Numbered from the stretch's first letter, positions 1 through 11,565 are shown. The stretch: DNA of 64,000 bases from Mytilus edulis (GCF_963676685.1 NC_092355.1:63709613-63773612); one strand, 5' to 3'. Numbers and translations: made by a program. The notes: generated from the sequence alone by a model not told the origin.

Positions 1-600
1 ATCTCACAAACCAAAGCATTTTAGAGCAAATCTGACAAGGAGTAAAAGTTTTCATTAGGTAAAGTTTTATCAGCCCTGAAATTTTCAGATGAATTTTGTA
101 ACTGATTATTGGGTTGCTGCCCCTTAACTGCTAAATTTCAGAATCTTTTGCAGTTTTTGTACGCCCGTTTACGGGACGTATTATGGTATATTTTGACATT
201 ATCTCAAAAACGCTATAACCAATTTCCATAAAACTTTGGTGAATTGTTTATATCTATTGACGTGAGCTCCCTTTCGTATTTTTATAAATTTTAGATTTTA
301 CGTTTCGCAGTTATAGGGTTTTATTCCTTAAAAAAAGGGATTTTCTAGTTTTTGGACAATAAATTAAGAATGGTTTCACCAACTTGCAAGAAATTGTGGT
401 GAATTGTTTATATCTATTGACATGAGCACACTATGGATTTTTATAAATTTTAGATTTTACGTTTCCGATTTACAGGGTTTTTTTTCGTAAAAAAGGGGAT
501 TTTCCAGTTTTCGGACAAAAACTAAAAAATTGCTTTCAGCAGTTCTTATGAAACTTTGGTGAATTGTTTATCAACTCAGTCTTTTATATTTTTCAAGATA
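1..600. repeat. Degenerate tandem repeat of about 150-180 bp units
   Basis: Three to four diverged units share the phrase ACTTTGGTGAATTGTTTATA followed by a GAGC motif, TTTTTATAAATTTTAGATTT and an ATT/TTTTC tract, starting near 230, 400 and 555. A related unit lies at 6065-6260 (CGTTTACGGAACGTATTATG also occurs near 170). No coding frame is supported. Confidence 0.7.
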
Positions 601-635
601 ATAGACAAAAATTATAGAAATGTTGAGAAATATGA

Positions 636-757
636 CAGAAGGATGAAACTCCTATAAGAAGTCGTCTGAAATTATTTTTAAAAGATGATATGTAGGTCTT
701 AACTTTAATTGCATTTTGAAAATAATGTCAGACGACCTCTTATAGAAGTTATGTCCG
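636..757. repeat. Hairpin (inverted repeat) MITE-like element
   Basis: CCTATAAGAAGTCGTCTGA near 650 is mirrored by TCAGACGACCTCTTATAGAAG near 729-749, with further AT-rich pairing (AAATTATTTTT / AAAATAATG) towards the centre. The arms are roughly 30 bp around a loop of about 45 bp. Confidence 0.65.
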
Positions 758-817
758 TGTATGCTGATTGTTACCCATATTTGGGATGTTTGCTAAAATA
801 GAGTATATATATATATA

Positions 818-945
818 AAAGGGTGACGAAAGATACCAAAGGGACAGTCAAACTGTCAAACATAAATCGAAAATAAACTGACAACGTCATGGCAAAAAAA
901 GAAAAATGACAAATAACATTACACAAAAACAACATATATAGTGTA
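818..945 (+). repeat. Dispersed repeat family A, copy 1
   Basis: Contains GACGAAAGATACCAAAGGGACAG-type sequence followed by TCGAAAATAAACTGACAACG. The same family recurs at 19561-19760, 55254-55590, 56110-56310 and, inverted, at 63125-63235. It looks like a SINE or short non-autonomous element. The stretch 946-1554 shows no supported gene. Confidence 0.7.
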
Positions 946-1554
946 TAAGGAAATCTTCAAAACTCAATTCATATATCCTATGTGTGCTTACATGGTTTCC
1001 CTATAGATAAATCCTTCTGTGGATATTGTTGTGAAATGCATATATTGACAAGTCAATCTATCTACCGTTTATACCGGTGCAATTGTTTAATTCTATTTGA
1101 CTTTTACAAAACAACGAAGTATGTGTTTTACCATCTGATTAATAGGTTTTGCTTGCTGTGTCTTAAAATCATACCATAATTTATTTCCGATGATTTCTTG
1201 TTTATCAACTGTTGCAATTACACAGAGACAATTTTAAAAGTCTACATCAAATATTATGCACACATTAAAATTAATTGCCTGTCTGTAACATGGTACACAT
1301 GATTGAATAATATTGAGGTATGTTAAATGTTTGAATTACCTTCTGTTTGTAGATTATGTTAACCGAGTGCAAAAGAATGACACCTTTTCAAATAAAAACA
1401 TGAGTTTCCTTCATCCGTTATTAAAGAAAGGCATGTCATTTAATGGATCTACAAATGATATCCCAAATTGTCTTGAAAAGCCCCTGTCTGTCTAGTAAAT
1501 ATAATGTATAATTATAGTTTTTAGTCAGAAAAGTACTTGTCATTTCAAGAGTAA

Positions 1555-2798
1555 AAGACCAAAAATAAAAATTTGATAGAAAACATTGAAAAAGAAGCAC
1601 AGGTAATCAAGGATGAAGCTAGGAAATTAAAAGATGAAGCAATTAGAGAAATTGATTCTCTAGAAAAATCCCTCATCAAGGACCTTCAACTGAAAAAAGA
1701 CAATATAGTAACAAACGCAAAGGCGGTCCTCGATGAAATACAAGATATTAATAGAATGACACAAAACGAAAAGGACACGTTTGATATAGTGGAGAAACAT
1801 GGATCTGAAAAAGAAGCATCTCTTGCTGTTAGTGTCCACAAAACTGATCTTAACGAACTTAAAGAAAAAAATAGTACAATCACAGAGAAGACAACTTATC
1901 CGTCAATTAGATTGAATTCAAATTATCCGCAGAAAAACATAACATATTTTGGTACCATTGAAACTAACGATGTTCCCAATTCCACTAAATTTGTCAAAAG
2001 GAAAAAGCGCCAGTCGCAAATGCCAATTGTACATCGGCAAGATTTACAGTCCTTCATTCAGAATAATGAAATAACGACAAATAGTGTTGTTGGAGGAATA
2101 GCAGTAAATGATAAAAAAATGAACTTTTCATTACGTCGTTTTCTATATTTATTATAAAAAAAATACAAATATATGACAATAATGAAAAACTGAAGTATGA
2201 AATGAATTTCAGCAAACAACCACGACAAATTGCGTTATTTCCATGTAAAAACAAGGGAATAATAACCTTATCTCTAGGAGGTGGCATTCAATTCATAGAC
2301 TTTGACATTAGAGAACTGGTGAATGAAGTATCCACAATGGAATGCAAAAATGGCGGTGTTGCTGTTTCAAATGAAAACATCTTTATTGGCACGAAAGGAA
2401 TCATAAAAGTTTTTGATCTCAAAGGAAGATTCATTCGATCTATCAAAATAAATAATGATAAACTAACACCATTGTACATTGTATTAGATAAAAGAGGAAA
2501 CATTTATCACAGTGACAGTGAAGTCGTTTGTTGTACAAGAATCGACGGTAAAAATCTATTTACATATAAACCACCAAAAAACAATAGGCTGCATGGAGTA
2601 GCAATAGATAATCAAGGATACGTGTACGTCGTTGTCCAAAATCAAGGAGTGTGTAGACTAAGACCGGATGGAACATTCAACGACTTTGTGGTGGAAGGAG
2701 ATTGGCATCGACCTCGTAGCGATATCTGCTTCAACAAAGACTGTACAAAATTGTACATTACAAACAAAAATTGTGTTTTTGTTTGCAGTCGTCAATAG
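1555..2798 (+). pseudogene. TRIM-like protein, coiled coil plus NHL/beta-propeller part, frameshifted
   Basis: The first open frame (stop-free from 1555 to 2154) encodes a charged coiled coil (IEKEAQVIKDEARKLKDEA..., about residues 1-70) and a linker. The second frame (ending 2798) encodes repeated beta-propeller strands such as GVAVSNENIFIGTKGIIKVF and GVAIDNQGYVYVVVQNQGV. This order is that of the C-terminal part of TRIM2/3/56/71-like E3 ligases, which are greatly expanded in bivalves. The reading passes from frame 1 to frame 3 at an A7 run (2113-2119): downstream of it the third frame reads on through KKIQIYDNNEKLKYEMNFS into the propeller. No RING or B-box is visible upstream, there is no ATG at the start of the open frame, and a TAA sits at 1552-1554. 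It could be a decayed copy or a 3' exon with a one-base assembly error. Confidence 0.7.
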
Positions 2799-3269
2799 AA
2801 CAAAATCGAAAAAAAAACCCACCCAGAAACAAATCTGTAAATAATACCAAGAAAAACGAAACACAGAGTTATGTTTGCATGGCGCAAATTCGATAAAAAT
2901 ATCCCATTGATATTTAAATCTTGACACAAAACTCTAGCTGTCGGAAACCTGCACAGTAGTCTTATGTAAAAATTGTTTTTATTTTACATATATAAGCACA
3001 TATGTATTATAATGGTTTTTGGAGATTTTGTTTTTTTCATCTGTGAAAATTGCTGAATTGTGTGTACCAGGAACAAAGTCGCTTTCATTTTACTTTATGC
3101 AATTACAACAAGGGTAGTCGCTATATCAAGACTAGAAATACAATTCAAATATGACCAAGTTATTTATAAAAAAAGTGTGTATTTTGTAATGGAATGCATG
3201 TCTAAATTCTTTATCAAAGGGAGGGTTCTTCTTCAATTATAGAATAAATTAAGTACTCTTTTCAATACC

Positions 3270-3575
3270 ACAAAAAACTATTTATCAATTTCCGATATAT
3301 CTGATATGAGTGAATACCGAATTACCGCAAAAATATAGGTCCAAACCCGACTTCCCATAAAGAGGTCCTTCCGTCTCTATTATCTTATCACATTCGCTCA
3401 TTATCTTGTCGTTTTAACAATCGTTATAAAAACTATTTATCAATTTCCGATATATCTGATATGAGTGAATTCCGAATTACCGCAAAAATATAGGTCCAAA
3501 CCCGACTTCCCATAAAGAGGTCCTTCCGTCTTTATTATCTTATCACATTCGCTCCTTATCTCGTTGTTTTAACTA
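3270..3575. repeat. Tandem duplication, two units of about 153 bp
   Basis: AACTATTTATCAATTTCCGA, then GATATGAGTGAAT, CCGAATTACCGCAAAAATAT and CCGACTTCCCATAAAGAGGT occur at about 3277-3425 and again at 3428-3575 with few differences. The flanking stretch 2799-3269 holds no supported gene. Confidence 0.85.
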
Positions 3576-3654
3576 TCGATATAGAAATAAACTGTTTGAA
3601 CAGCTAAGAGCATTCGGAAAAGAGATAACGTCTATATTTATAAAAAAAAATCAA

Positions 3655-3985
3655 GAATGTGTCCATAGTACAAGGATGCCCCATCCGCGCTATCATTTTT
3701 TATGTTCAATGGACCGTGAAAATTGGGAGAAATCTCTTTTTTGGCATTTAAATTAGAAAGATCATATCATAGAGAACATGTGTACTAAGTTTCAAGTTGA
3801 TTGGACTTCAACTTTATCAAAAACTACTTCGACCAAAAACATTAACCTGAAGCGGGACAGACGGACGGAAGAACAGACGAACGGACGAACACACGGATGA
3901 ACGAACGCACGGACAGACGGACGAACGGGCAAACGAACGGAAGTACAGACCAGAAAACATAATGCCCAAAAATAGGGCATAACAA
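3655..3985 (+). repeat. Dispersed repeat family F, copy 1
   Basis: Begins with AAGAATGTGTCCATAGTACA, includes TGGCATTTAAATTAGAAAGA and ACATGTGTACTAAGTTTCAA, then a degenerate ACGG/ACGA tract (3855-3940) and ends with CAGAAAACATAATGCCC. Related copies lie at 8935-9150, 17780-18065 and, inverted, at 40112-40385. Confidence 0.8.
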
Positions 3986-4467
3986 CTCATAAACCATATC
4001 AAGGTAATTGTTTTTATAGTACATATCAAACAGACGCAGTTTAAATATATCCGTTCAAGAATGTACGATGAAATATACCTGAGGGTACGGATGGGGTTTA
4101 CAGCCTAAAGAAAAATTGACAAAATGTGCAGAATAAAGGCCCAGAAAAAGTAAAGAATAGAGAAATGGAGAACACTCTATTCAGACCTTATACCTTTGAC
4201 TGTGTACTGACAACATTAAAATGAACAAACGATTGCATAAATATAAATCAGTTTAGAAGTTGTATTGTATGAAATAAACATAAAAAATAGATAATGAAAA
4301 TTCATACAAATTCACGAGGATTCATATTGATTGAACAATGGAACAATAAATTTTCATTTTTACATACATGATTGGACTGATATACATAAATGCATAGTTT
4401 TTATCCAATAATGTACCCAATTATCTCAAAAAGCTGGACTGTGTCAATGGAAACAATCAAAATCGCA

Positions 4468-4541
4468 TGCCCTGAGTGGGGCTCGAACCCACGACCTGAG
4501 ATGTGAAAAGTCTCATGCTCTGCCGACTGAGCTAATCGGGT
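4468..4541 (-). tRNA. tRNA-like locus, Glu(TTC) by anticodon loop, probably a pseudogene or SINE head
   Basis: The minus strand has an intact A box (TAGCTCAGTCGG) and a perfect B box (GGTTCGAGCCC). The T arm is GTGGG-TTCGAGC-CCCAC, with five perfect pairs. A seven-base anticodon loop TTTTCAC (4503-4509) with anticodon TTC at 4505-4507 is the loop typical of animal tRNA-Glu, but the D arm and stem resemble tRNA-Lys. The acceptor stem is poor: ACCCGAT against TCAGGGC gives only three clean pairs, and the last anticodon-stem pair is C-A. The internal promoter survives while the fold is damaged, so a tRNA pseudogene or tRNA-derived SINE head is more likely than a working gene. Confidence 0.6.
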
Positions 4542-5094
4542 GACGAAGTATCCACATGACTACGCCAGCTGAACAAATTTTTGTTATAAATTTACAAATC
4601 ATTAATAACTTGTTTTGTAATCTGTAATCAGACTCGAGAATCAGGCGAGATAAGAAGAAAAGTTATATGATGCAGAATATCTGTGATTAGAAAGGTTGCA
4701 GGTAAATAAATTAAAAATAGATCAGTAATCACAGTAGCATAGTATGACGGTCGATACAAGGATTAGTGGCGAGATCTCATACGATTCAAGGGAAAACGGG
4801 GATCATACTTAGTTTTTGATATAATGATGAAGTGCGAGTGAATAATACGGAAGTATCGTATAAGTTTAGTACCATCAACTTCTATACTATTAAATGATAC
4901 TTCATCTAAGAAATATTATAAACGTACCGGCTCACGAAGTTCCAGGCAGACATATCCGATAGGATTATACGGACATGGTTGTACCGTAAAACCATAAACA
5001 TGATTCAAATTGCATTAAATTAATTAACATGTCTAGTTGTTTTTATTTGTTTGAAGATATCCTTTGGGTTGAAAAAGACTTGTATTCTAGATAT

Positions 5095-5330
5095 ACGTAG
5101 ATATAGGAAGATGTGGTGTGAGTGCCAATGAGACAACTCTCCATCCAAGTCACAATTTTTAAAGTAAACCATTATAGATTTTATAGGTCAAGGTACGGCC
5201 ATCAAGACGGAGCTCTGATTGGCTCACACCGAACAGCAAGCTATGAAGAACCCCAAAATTACTAGTGTAAAACCCGGCATTCAAACGGGAAAACCAACGG
5301 TCTAATCTATATCTAATCTATATAAAAACG
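5095..5330 (+). repeat. Dispersed repeat family E, copy 1
   Basis: Contains AAGATGTGGTGTGAGTGCCA, AATGAGACAACTCTCCATCC, GGTACGGCCATCAAGACGGA and GAACAGCAAGCTATGAAGAA. Copies at 28725-28930 (plus) and 20340-20520 (minus). 4542-5094 and 5331-5770 show no supported gene. Confidence 0.8.
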
Positions 5331-5794
5331 TGTCCAAAATAAACATTTACTTACAACGTACGATAATTATATTTGGTGATCATTTTGACATTTCAATGAC
5401 TGATTGTTAACTTTGCTTAACATCCAGTGGCAAATATAACAAATTAACCTTTTTTCCAGAAAGGCGTATTCATCCGTATTGTTAATGTAGGAGTGACAGA
5501 GATTGAAAATCCAATATAACACCCTTACCACACAAAAAGGCATATTATTATACGAATTATGACCTCAAGGTTTAATTGACATGAGCATAGAAATGAAATG
5601 ATTTTTTCCTCTGAGGAGCATTTACTTCAGACTTTCAGGTGACATTTTGTAGCGTTTTTACTTATATGTGAAAACTTACACTTCCGGAATATTACCTCCA
5701 GATTTTGGTGGGGTTCATGTTGCTCAGTCATTAGTGAGGGGGGCAAGGGGGGTCCCAATAACAGCATAACAGCAAATTGATTTGGCTCATAACA

Positions 5795-5865
5795 GATAAC
5801 AAGGAATTAAAATGGACAAAAACAGATAACAAGGAATTAAAATGGACAAAAACAGATAACAGTAA
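5795..5865. repeat. Two-copy 34-bp tandem repeat
   Basis: AACAGATAACAAGGAATTAA followed by AATGGACAAA is repeated directly, then a third partial AACAGATAACAG. Confidence 0.9.
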
Positions 5866-5960
5866 ATGAAATATTAAAATAATTCGGTCTTTGACAAATC
5901 AGTATTTATTATTACGGATATAAATCTGTAATGCATTCCAGTTTCTATGACTATGTTTTT

Positions 5961-5998
5961 ACAGAGACATATAATACAATATGTATTATATGTCTCTG
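5961..5998. repeat. Short perfect palindrome
   Basis: AGAGACATATAATACA is mirrored exactly by TGTATTATATGTCTCT. A near copy of the same hairpin occurs at 36757-36796, just downstream of a LINE fragment, so it may be part of a retroelement 3' tail. Confidence 0.85.
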
Positions 5999-6064
5999 GT
6001 TTTTAGTATTAATTTATGTATCTAGAATGTGTTTAAATTACTACTCAATATATTATAATATTTT

Positions 6065-6260
6065 TTTATACGCTCGTTTACGGAACGTATTATGGTATAC
6101 TGTTGTCCGTCTGTTGTCAACATGTCGGACATTAACTCAAAAACTCTTTAACCAATTTGCATTAAACTTTGGGAAATTGTTTTCATATATCTATTGATGT
6201 GAGCTCCCTTTTTTTTTTTTTTTTTTTTTATAAATTTTAAGTTTCTGGGTAATGGGTTTT
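6065..6260 (+). repeat. Copy of the repeat unit seen at 160-300
   Basis: Shares CGTTTACGGAACGTATTATG, ATTAACTCAAAAACTCTTTA, TATCTATTGATGTGAGCTCC and a long T run with the unit at 160-300. Confidence 0.7.
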
Positions 6261-6524
6261 TATTGGTATGTTTTTCCTTTACATTAAAACAATGTTGAAA
6301 AGATCTTTTTGATATGCTAGGTATGTTCTTTCCCTGGTACTAAACAGGTATCTTAATCACCTTTGTTATAGACTGGTATCCGGGCGTTATTGAAATTCTT
6401 GACAATATTTGATATTCCGAAGGTATACTGGATATGTTACGGAGGGGACCGACCTACCTTTGTTAAATCTGTTAGACCGAAACAGATAAAGAACAGAAAA
6501 CCAGCAAATATTTATCAACAGCTA

Positions 6525-6710
6525 TCAAGGGTGGATCCAGCCATTTTAAAAAAGGGGGTTTCCTAACCCAAGACAAAAAAAAAGGGGGGGGGGGGGCGTT
6601 CAACTTCATTTCCCCATTAAAATACATTGATCGTTAAAAAAAGGTGGGTTCCAACCGCCGGACCCCCCCCCCCCCCCATTTCTTGATCCGCACCTGGCTA
6701 TACTTCGGGT
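6525..6710. repeat. Inverted-repeat MITE-like element with G and C runs
   Basis: AGCTATCAAGGGTGGATCCA at the left is mirrored by TTGATCCGCACCTGGCTAT at the right. G13-15 and C15-16 runs sit on opposite arms, so the strand can fold back. The stretch 6711-7130 holds no supported gene. Confidence 0.75.
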
Positions 6711-7129
6711 TAGGTCGGTATAAATGAAATATCCAAAATGTAAAATGGACACAGTTAACACTTAATTTAAAATGATCATTTAATTTTTCAAGCAACTTTT
6801 CGCTGAGTATTTTACATGCTCTCTCTCATCCGTGTTGTATTCTTTGACCAACCATGTATTTAAGACTGAGTAAAAATGTGGAAATGAAGGAATCTTTGTT
6901 TTGTTTGTTTGTTTGTTCTTATTGTTTTACTGTGTAAAGTCTCTTTCAGATTGAGTCTAGTGTATTATATTTCCAAAAATGATCTTTTATTATCAATAAA
7001 TAACTTTTACAATGATACACATCAAGTAATTTTCTTCAATATTATAACTTAGAATTAGTTTATGTGACCAAGTAATATTTCTTGATGACATTTTTTTTTT
7101 CAAATTCAACATCTTATCGAAAGTCGAAT

Positions 7130-7620
7130 GACTGTGTGGTTGAATAGCTTGGTGGTTGGATGGTTCAGTGATCGAATCACTCAGTGGTTGACACTCGATG
7201 GTCGAATGACTCGGTGGTTGAATGACTCGGTTTTTTAATGGCTCGGTGATTTGATTACTCCGTGATTAAAGGACTCGGTGGTGAAAATGCTTTGCGATCA
7301 AATGACTTGATGGTTGAATTGCTCGGCAATCAAATGACTCATTGGTTGGGTTGCTCGGTTATCGAATGACTCATTGGTTGGATTGCTCGGTGATCGAATG
7401 ACTCATTGGTTGGGTTGCTCGGTTATCGAATGAGTCATTGGTTGGATTGCTCGGTGGTCGAATGACTCATTGGTTGGATTTCTCGGTGGTCGAATGACTC
7501 ATTGGTTGGATTGATCGGTGACCGAATGACTCATTGGTTGGATTGCTCGTTAATGGAATGACTCGAATGTCCCGGTGGTTGGATTGCTCGGCAAATGACT
7601 CGGTGGTTGGAATGACTCGG
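7130..7620. repeat. Degenerate minisatellite, about 32-bp unit
   Basis: Repeated ATTGGTTGGATTGCTCGGTG followed by RTCGAATGACTC, about 15 units and better conserved at 7320-7560. It lies just beyond the 3' end of the conserved minus-strand gene, so an open frame running into it on the minus strand is not coding. Confidence 0.9.
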
Positions 7621-7767
7621 TTCTTAATGCAACATCCCAAGATTTGCTCTTCTTTGTTTCTGAGATTCAGTGACTTACTCAATTTAAACATGCCACAGAG
7701 AGCTATCTTGTGATAAACGCAATTTATTTTGTTGACTTTTACACTTCTTTGTAGCTCGTTCTGATGT

Positions 7768-7958
7768 TCATCCATTTGTATAAATGTATGAAGAGCAAGA
7801 TGATCTTGTCACCATGACGATAGTGTTAGAGCGGATATTAGCAGACAGTTGGTTGTAGACCTTGGTAATAGTGTTAGCGGTGTGTTTGTTTGGTACCCAG
7901 ACGTGCAGAATCTGTTTGCTCCATTTCTCCATAGAGTTTTTACTTGACTGAATTACTC
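7768..7958 (-). CDS. Unknown conserved protein, terminal exon
   Basis: 191 bases, acceptor TATTTCAG, enters at phase 1 (G|GA) and encodes GVIQSSKNSMEKWSKQILHV onwards to TGA at 7768-7770. Confidence 0.8.
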
Positions 7959-10900
7959 CTGAAATAAAATGATAAAAAATATTGAAAAGACCGTAAAACA
8001 TTTGTTAAAGGCGGTGATTTGTTACAGTACAGTTAAAGAATGAATGACAATGATATAGATATCAGTTAAACCATTTTACGTTTGATGCAATCCATCACCT
8101 CAATCCATAACGGTCTTACCATAATTCAGTTGTTAAACGGATTATTTAATAATTTTTTTGGAATCCTATAATTTACAATATATTATCTTTTACTATCTTT
8201 TTTATTCAAGATATTTCTTAATGTCAGTACCGTGCTAGTATTGTATCGATATCCTGAAACCGGCACTAACCGTACGGAAGTAATGGAAATCTTAAGGTTG
8301 CGGCAAAATTCAAGTAAGTCAATTGAAAGTTTTTATATTTCTACAAACTTTCTAGTCTTTCTTACCTTTTAGTTTTTTAGTCAATAAATGGTGGGCGTCT
8401 TCTTCTGTGTATTGCCCTCTGTACTTCATTGCCCTGGTTACGGACACGCCCACTTTCCTGTCGAAAATTTTACATACGTAGTCAGTTATTGAACCTCCTT
8501 CTGGAAAATAACTAACTTCCATCTCGGTCTGTAAAAAGTACAAAAAGTCTTATTATCTTAAAATGTCAAGGGTACTGGGATTTTTTTCTATTCTTTATTT
8601 ATTTATGTCGGTTTCGATTGAGTCATTATTCTTTTAGCTGCGTGTGAACTTGTTGGATTTTTATTTGGTCATAATTTAATGAATCTTGACAACACATGAA
8701 ACCAGATGCTCCGCAGGGCGTAGCTTTATACGACCGCAGAGGTTGAACCCTGAACGGTTGGGGCAAGTATGGACACAACATTCAAGCGTGGATTCAGCTC
8801 TAAATTTGGATTGTGATTAAATAGTTGACACAGCATAGGTTTCTGACACAGAATGAATGTGTTCTAATGAACTTAAAATTTTTGTTTTCTCTTAGAGCAA
8901 TTCACTATGCTGTTGAATATCAATCCTCTCGTGAAATTGGGGTAAAAACTCTAATTTGGCATTAAAATTAGAAAGATCATATCATAGGGGACATGTGTAC
9001 TAAGTTTGAAGTCGATTGGACTTAAACTTCATCAAAAACTACCTTGACCAAAAACTTTAACCTGATGCGGGACAGACGGACGGACGAACGAACGGACGCA
9101 CAGACCAGAAAACATAATGCCCCTCTACTATCGTAGGTGGGGCATAAAAATGTTTGAAGAAATTTTCTTTTTTATTTATGAAATTTCAAATGAGAAAAAT
9201 TGAACCCAATTTTTTTAATCACATCCCCCTTTCCCTTATTCCAAAACTAATCTCAATTAAAATTTCTAATGGAGTTTGCAACAATAACTACTCATTTAAA
9301 TACATCATAAAATATTAAGATGTAAAAAAAACTGCTTGTTATCACTGAATGTTATTTATTATAATTTATCAGTTGGTAGTAAAAAGTGAATATACATTGT
9401 ATATTGTATATAACAAAGATTTAAGTTGATTCTGGACAAAGAAAGATAACTCCAATTAAAAAAAAATCTTGCTATTGCACAATATTTTGCAATTAGATAT
9501 TTCTTGCTTACTATTCTGGACAAAGAAAGATAACTCTAATTAAAAAAAATTTTGCTATTTCACAATATTGTGCAATTAGATATTTCTTGCCATTGCGCAA
9601 TACTGTGCAATTGAAAAGACTTGCTATTGCACAATACTTAATATAATAATTTTAGATCCTGATTTGGACCAACTTGAAAACTGGGCCCATAATAAAAAAT
9701 CTAAGTACATTTTTGGATTCAGCATATCAAAGAACCCCAAGATTTCAATTTTTGTTGAAATCAGACTAAGTTTAATTTTGGACCCTTTGGACTTTAGTGT
9801 AGACCAATTTGAAAACAGGACCAAAAATGAAGAATCTACATACACAGTTAGATTTGGTATATCAAAGAACCCCATTTATTCAGTTTTTGATGAAATCAAA
9901 CAAAGTTTAATTTTGGACCCCGATTTGGACCAACTTGAAAACTGGGCCAATAATCAAGAATCTAAGTACATTTTTAGATTCAGCATATCAAAGAACCTAA
10001 CTGATTCATTTTTTGTCAAAACCAAACTAAGTTTAATTTTGGACCCTTTGGACCTTAATGTAGACCAATTTGAAAACGGGACCAAAAGTTAAGAATCTAC
10101 ATACACAGTCATGACAGTTAGATTCGGCATATCAAAGAACCCCAATTATTCAATACCAACCTTCCTTTTATGGTCATAAACCTTGTGTTTAAATTTCATA
10201 GATTTCTATTTACTTATACTAACGTTATGGTGCGAAAACCAAGAAAAATGCTTATTTGGGTCCCTTTTTGGCCCCTAATTCCTAAACTGTTGGGACCTAA
10301 ACTCCCAAAATCAATACCAACCTTCCTTTTGTAGTCATTAACATTGTGTTTAAATTTCATTGATTTCTATTTACTTAAACTAAAGTTATTGTGCGAAAAC
10401 CAAGAATAATGCTTATTTGGGCCCTTTTTTGGCCCCTAATTCCTAAACTGTTGAAACCTAAACTCCCAAAATCAATCCCAACCGTTCTTTTGTGGTCATA
10501 AACCTTGTGTCAAAATTTCATAGATTTCTATTAACTTAAACTAAAGTTATAGTGCGAAAACCAAGAAAATGCTTATTTGGGCCCTTTTTGGCCCCTAATT
10601 CCTAAAATGTTGGGACCAAAACTCCCAAAATCAATACCAACCTTCCTTTTGTGGTCATAAACCTTGTGTTAAAATTTCATAGATTTCCATTCACTTTTAC
10701 TAAAGTTAGAGTGCGAAAACTAAAAGTATTCGGACGCCGGACGACGACGACGACGACGACGACGACGCCGACGCCGACGCCAACGTGATAGCAATATACG
10801 ACGAAAAATTTTTCAAATTTTGCGGTCGTATAAAAAACAAAAGTATTAAATTCCATTAATTTTACTTATTTTTAAGTCATACAGAGTATAATTATGACTG

Positions 10901-11565
10901 TGAACATTGGGAAAAGGTTTCAGTATATTTTTTTGAAATTAAATTAGGGGGATGTTGTTTATGAAACTAAAAACATTTTTATGGAGTAAATTAACTAATG
11001 TGAGTATATATCATGAAAATATATATTTTGGTAGAACTTAAAATTTATCATTTTTCTAAACTTCAAGGAGAAGTAATTTACCTTAAGTAATTCAGCCTGG
11101 CATGCCTTGTTGAGGAACTCGAAAGATAACACTTCTGATATAACAGAACTACCCCCTGCATTTGGCACGTCTCGGATCCGCTTGGCAGAATTTGAAATCA
11201 TCATTTCTGTGAATTTCTTATTTGGAATGAAATCTGAATGTATCAGTCCGCCTGATGAATTATCTTCTAAGAATTTCCAAAAATTGAAATTTTCATGAAA
11301 ATGAACATTGAAATTTTCTCCTATATACATATTAAATGGTTCAAACTGAAACTTTAATGTATCTTGTTTTCTTCCTGCCGTGAAGCTCACTTCCCCATGC
11401 ACAGATGTGGATCGGTAAAATGTCCCACTCTTCTTGTTGAGGCCGGCATTTAGGGGAGACACAATGGTGAGGCGAGTTGGCGAAAAAACGATGGCGCGAG
11501 GAATTCCACATCACTTTGGACGACCCTCGACGGTGCTTACGGTGGCGTGGTGGGTTGTTGATCAT
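7768..11565 (-). CDS. Conserved eukaryotic protein of unknown function, three exons, 5' end uncertain
   Basis: Three minus-strand exons join in phase: 11565(?)-11082, 8528-8366 and 7958-7768. The predicted protein contains runs that read as a well-conserved globular domain: RIRDVPNAGGSSVISEVLSF, LLKTEMEVSYFPEGGSITDY, GVSVTRAMKYRGQYTEEDAH and KQILHVWVPN, ending TNG-stop. I have an impression of similar proteins across fungi and protists but cannot name the family or a function. There is no signal peptide and no membrane segment. The 5' end is unclear. The coding frame runs back to a TGA just upstream of CGIPRAIVFSP; an ATG at 11565 in another frame gives a basic N-terminus (MINNPPRHRKHRR) that joins in frame only if one base is removed or two added at the T6 run (11483-11488). 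Confidence 0.7.
8366..8528 (-). CDS. Unknown conserved protein, exon 2
   Basis: 163 bases, phase 0 to phase 1, acceptor TTTTTACAG, donor GTAAGA. Encodes TEMEVSYFPEGGSITDY through LTKKLK. Confidence 0.8.
8935..9150 (+). repeat. Dispersed repeat family F, copy 2
   Basis: Shares TTAGAAAGATCATATCATAG, ACATGTGTACTAAGTTTGAA and the ACGG/ACGA tract with the copy at 3655; ends at ATCGTAGGTGGGGCATAA. Confidence 0.8.
10150..10730. repeat. Tandem repeat, four units of about 165 bp
   Basis: Units begin near 10150, 10310, 10472 and 10632 with AATACCAACCTTCCTTTTG, then CATAAACCTTGTGTTTAAAT and TGCGAAAACCAAGAAAAATG. They are internal to the 8702-10836 element. Confidence 0.85.
11082..11565 (-). CDS. Unknown conserved protein, exon 1 (start uncertain)
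   Basis: Donor GTAAAT follows LLK at 11082, phase 0. The frame is open from about 11513 downwards. The upstream ATG at 11565 needs a frame change at the A6/T6 run at 11483-11488. Confidence 0.65.

Larger units (their letters stand above)
8702..10836. mobile_element. Large mytilid-type interspersed element with short inverted ends
   Basis: TTTATACGACCGCA near 8728 is mirrored by TGCGGTCGTATAAA at 10821-10834. Inside are a family F copy (8935-9150), repeated GGACAAAGAAAGATAACTC / TTGCACAATA blocks (9430-9640), about 240-bp repeats (9655-10135) with GGACCAACTTGAAAACTGGG, four units of about 165 bp (10150-10730) and a GAC/GCC microsatellite (10740-10782). It lies in intron 1 of the conserved minus-strand gene. 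The 142-codon open frame at 9664-10092 is just translated repeat. Confidence 0.75.

Noticed and set aside
3792-4029. Frames with SVRPSVRAFVHP-type repeats
   Set aside because: Translation of the ACGG/ACGA tract in family F repeats, which recurs at 9065, 17980 and 40145.
9664-10092. 142-codon frame with repeated LDQLENWA and SISKNP
   Set aside because: Internal direct repeats of a non-coding interspersed element; no ATG-led gene context.
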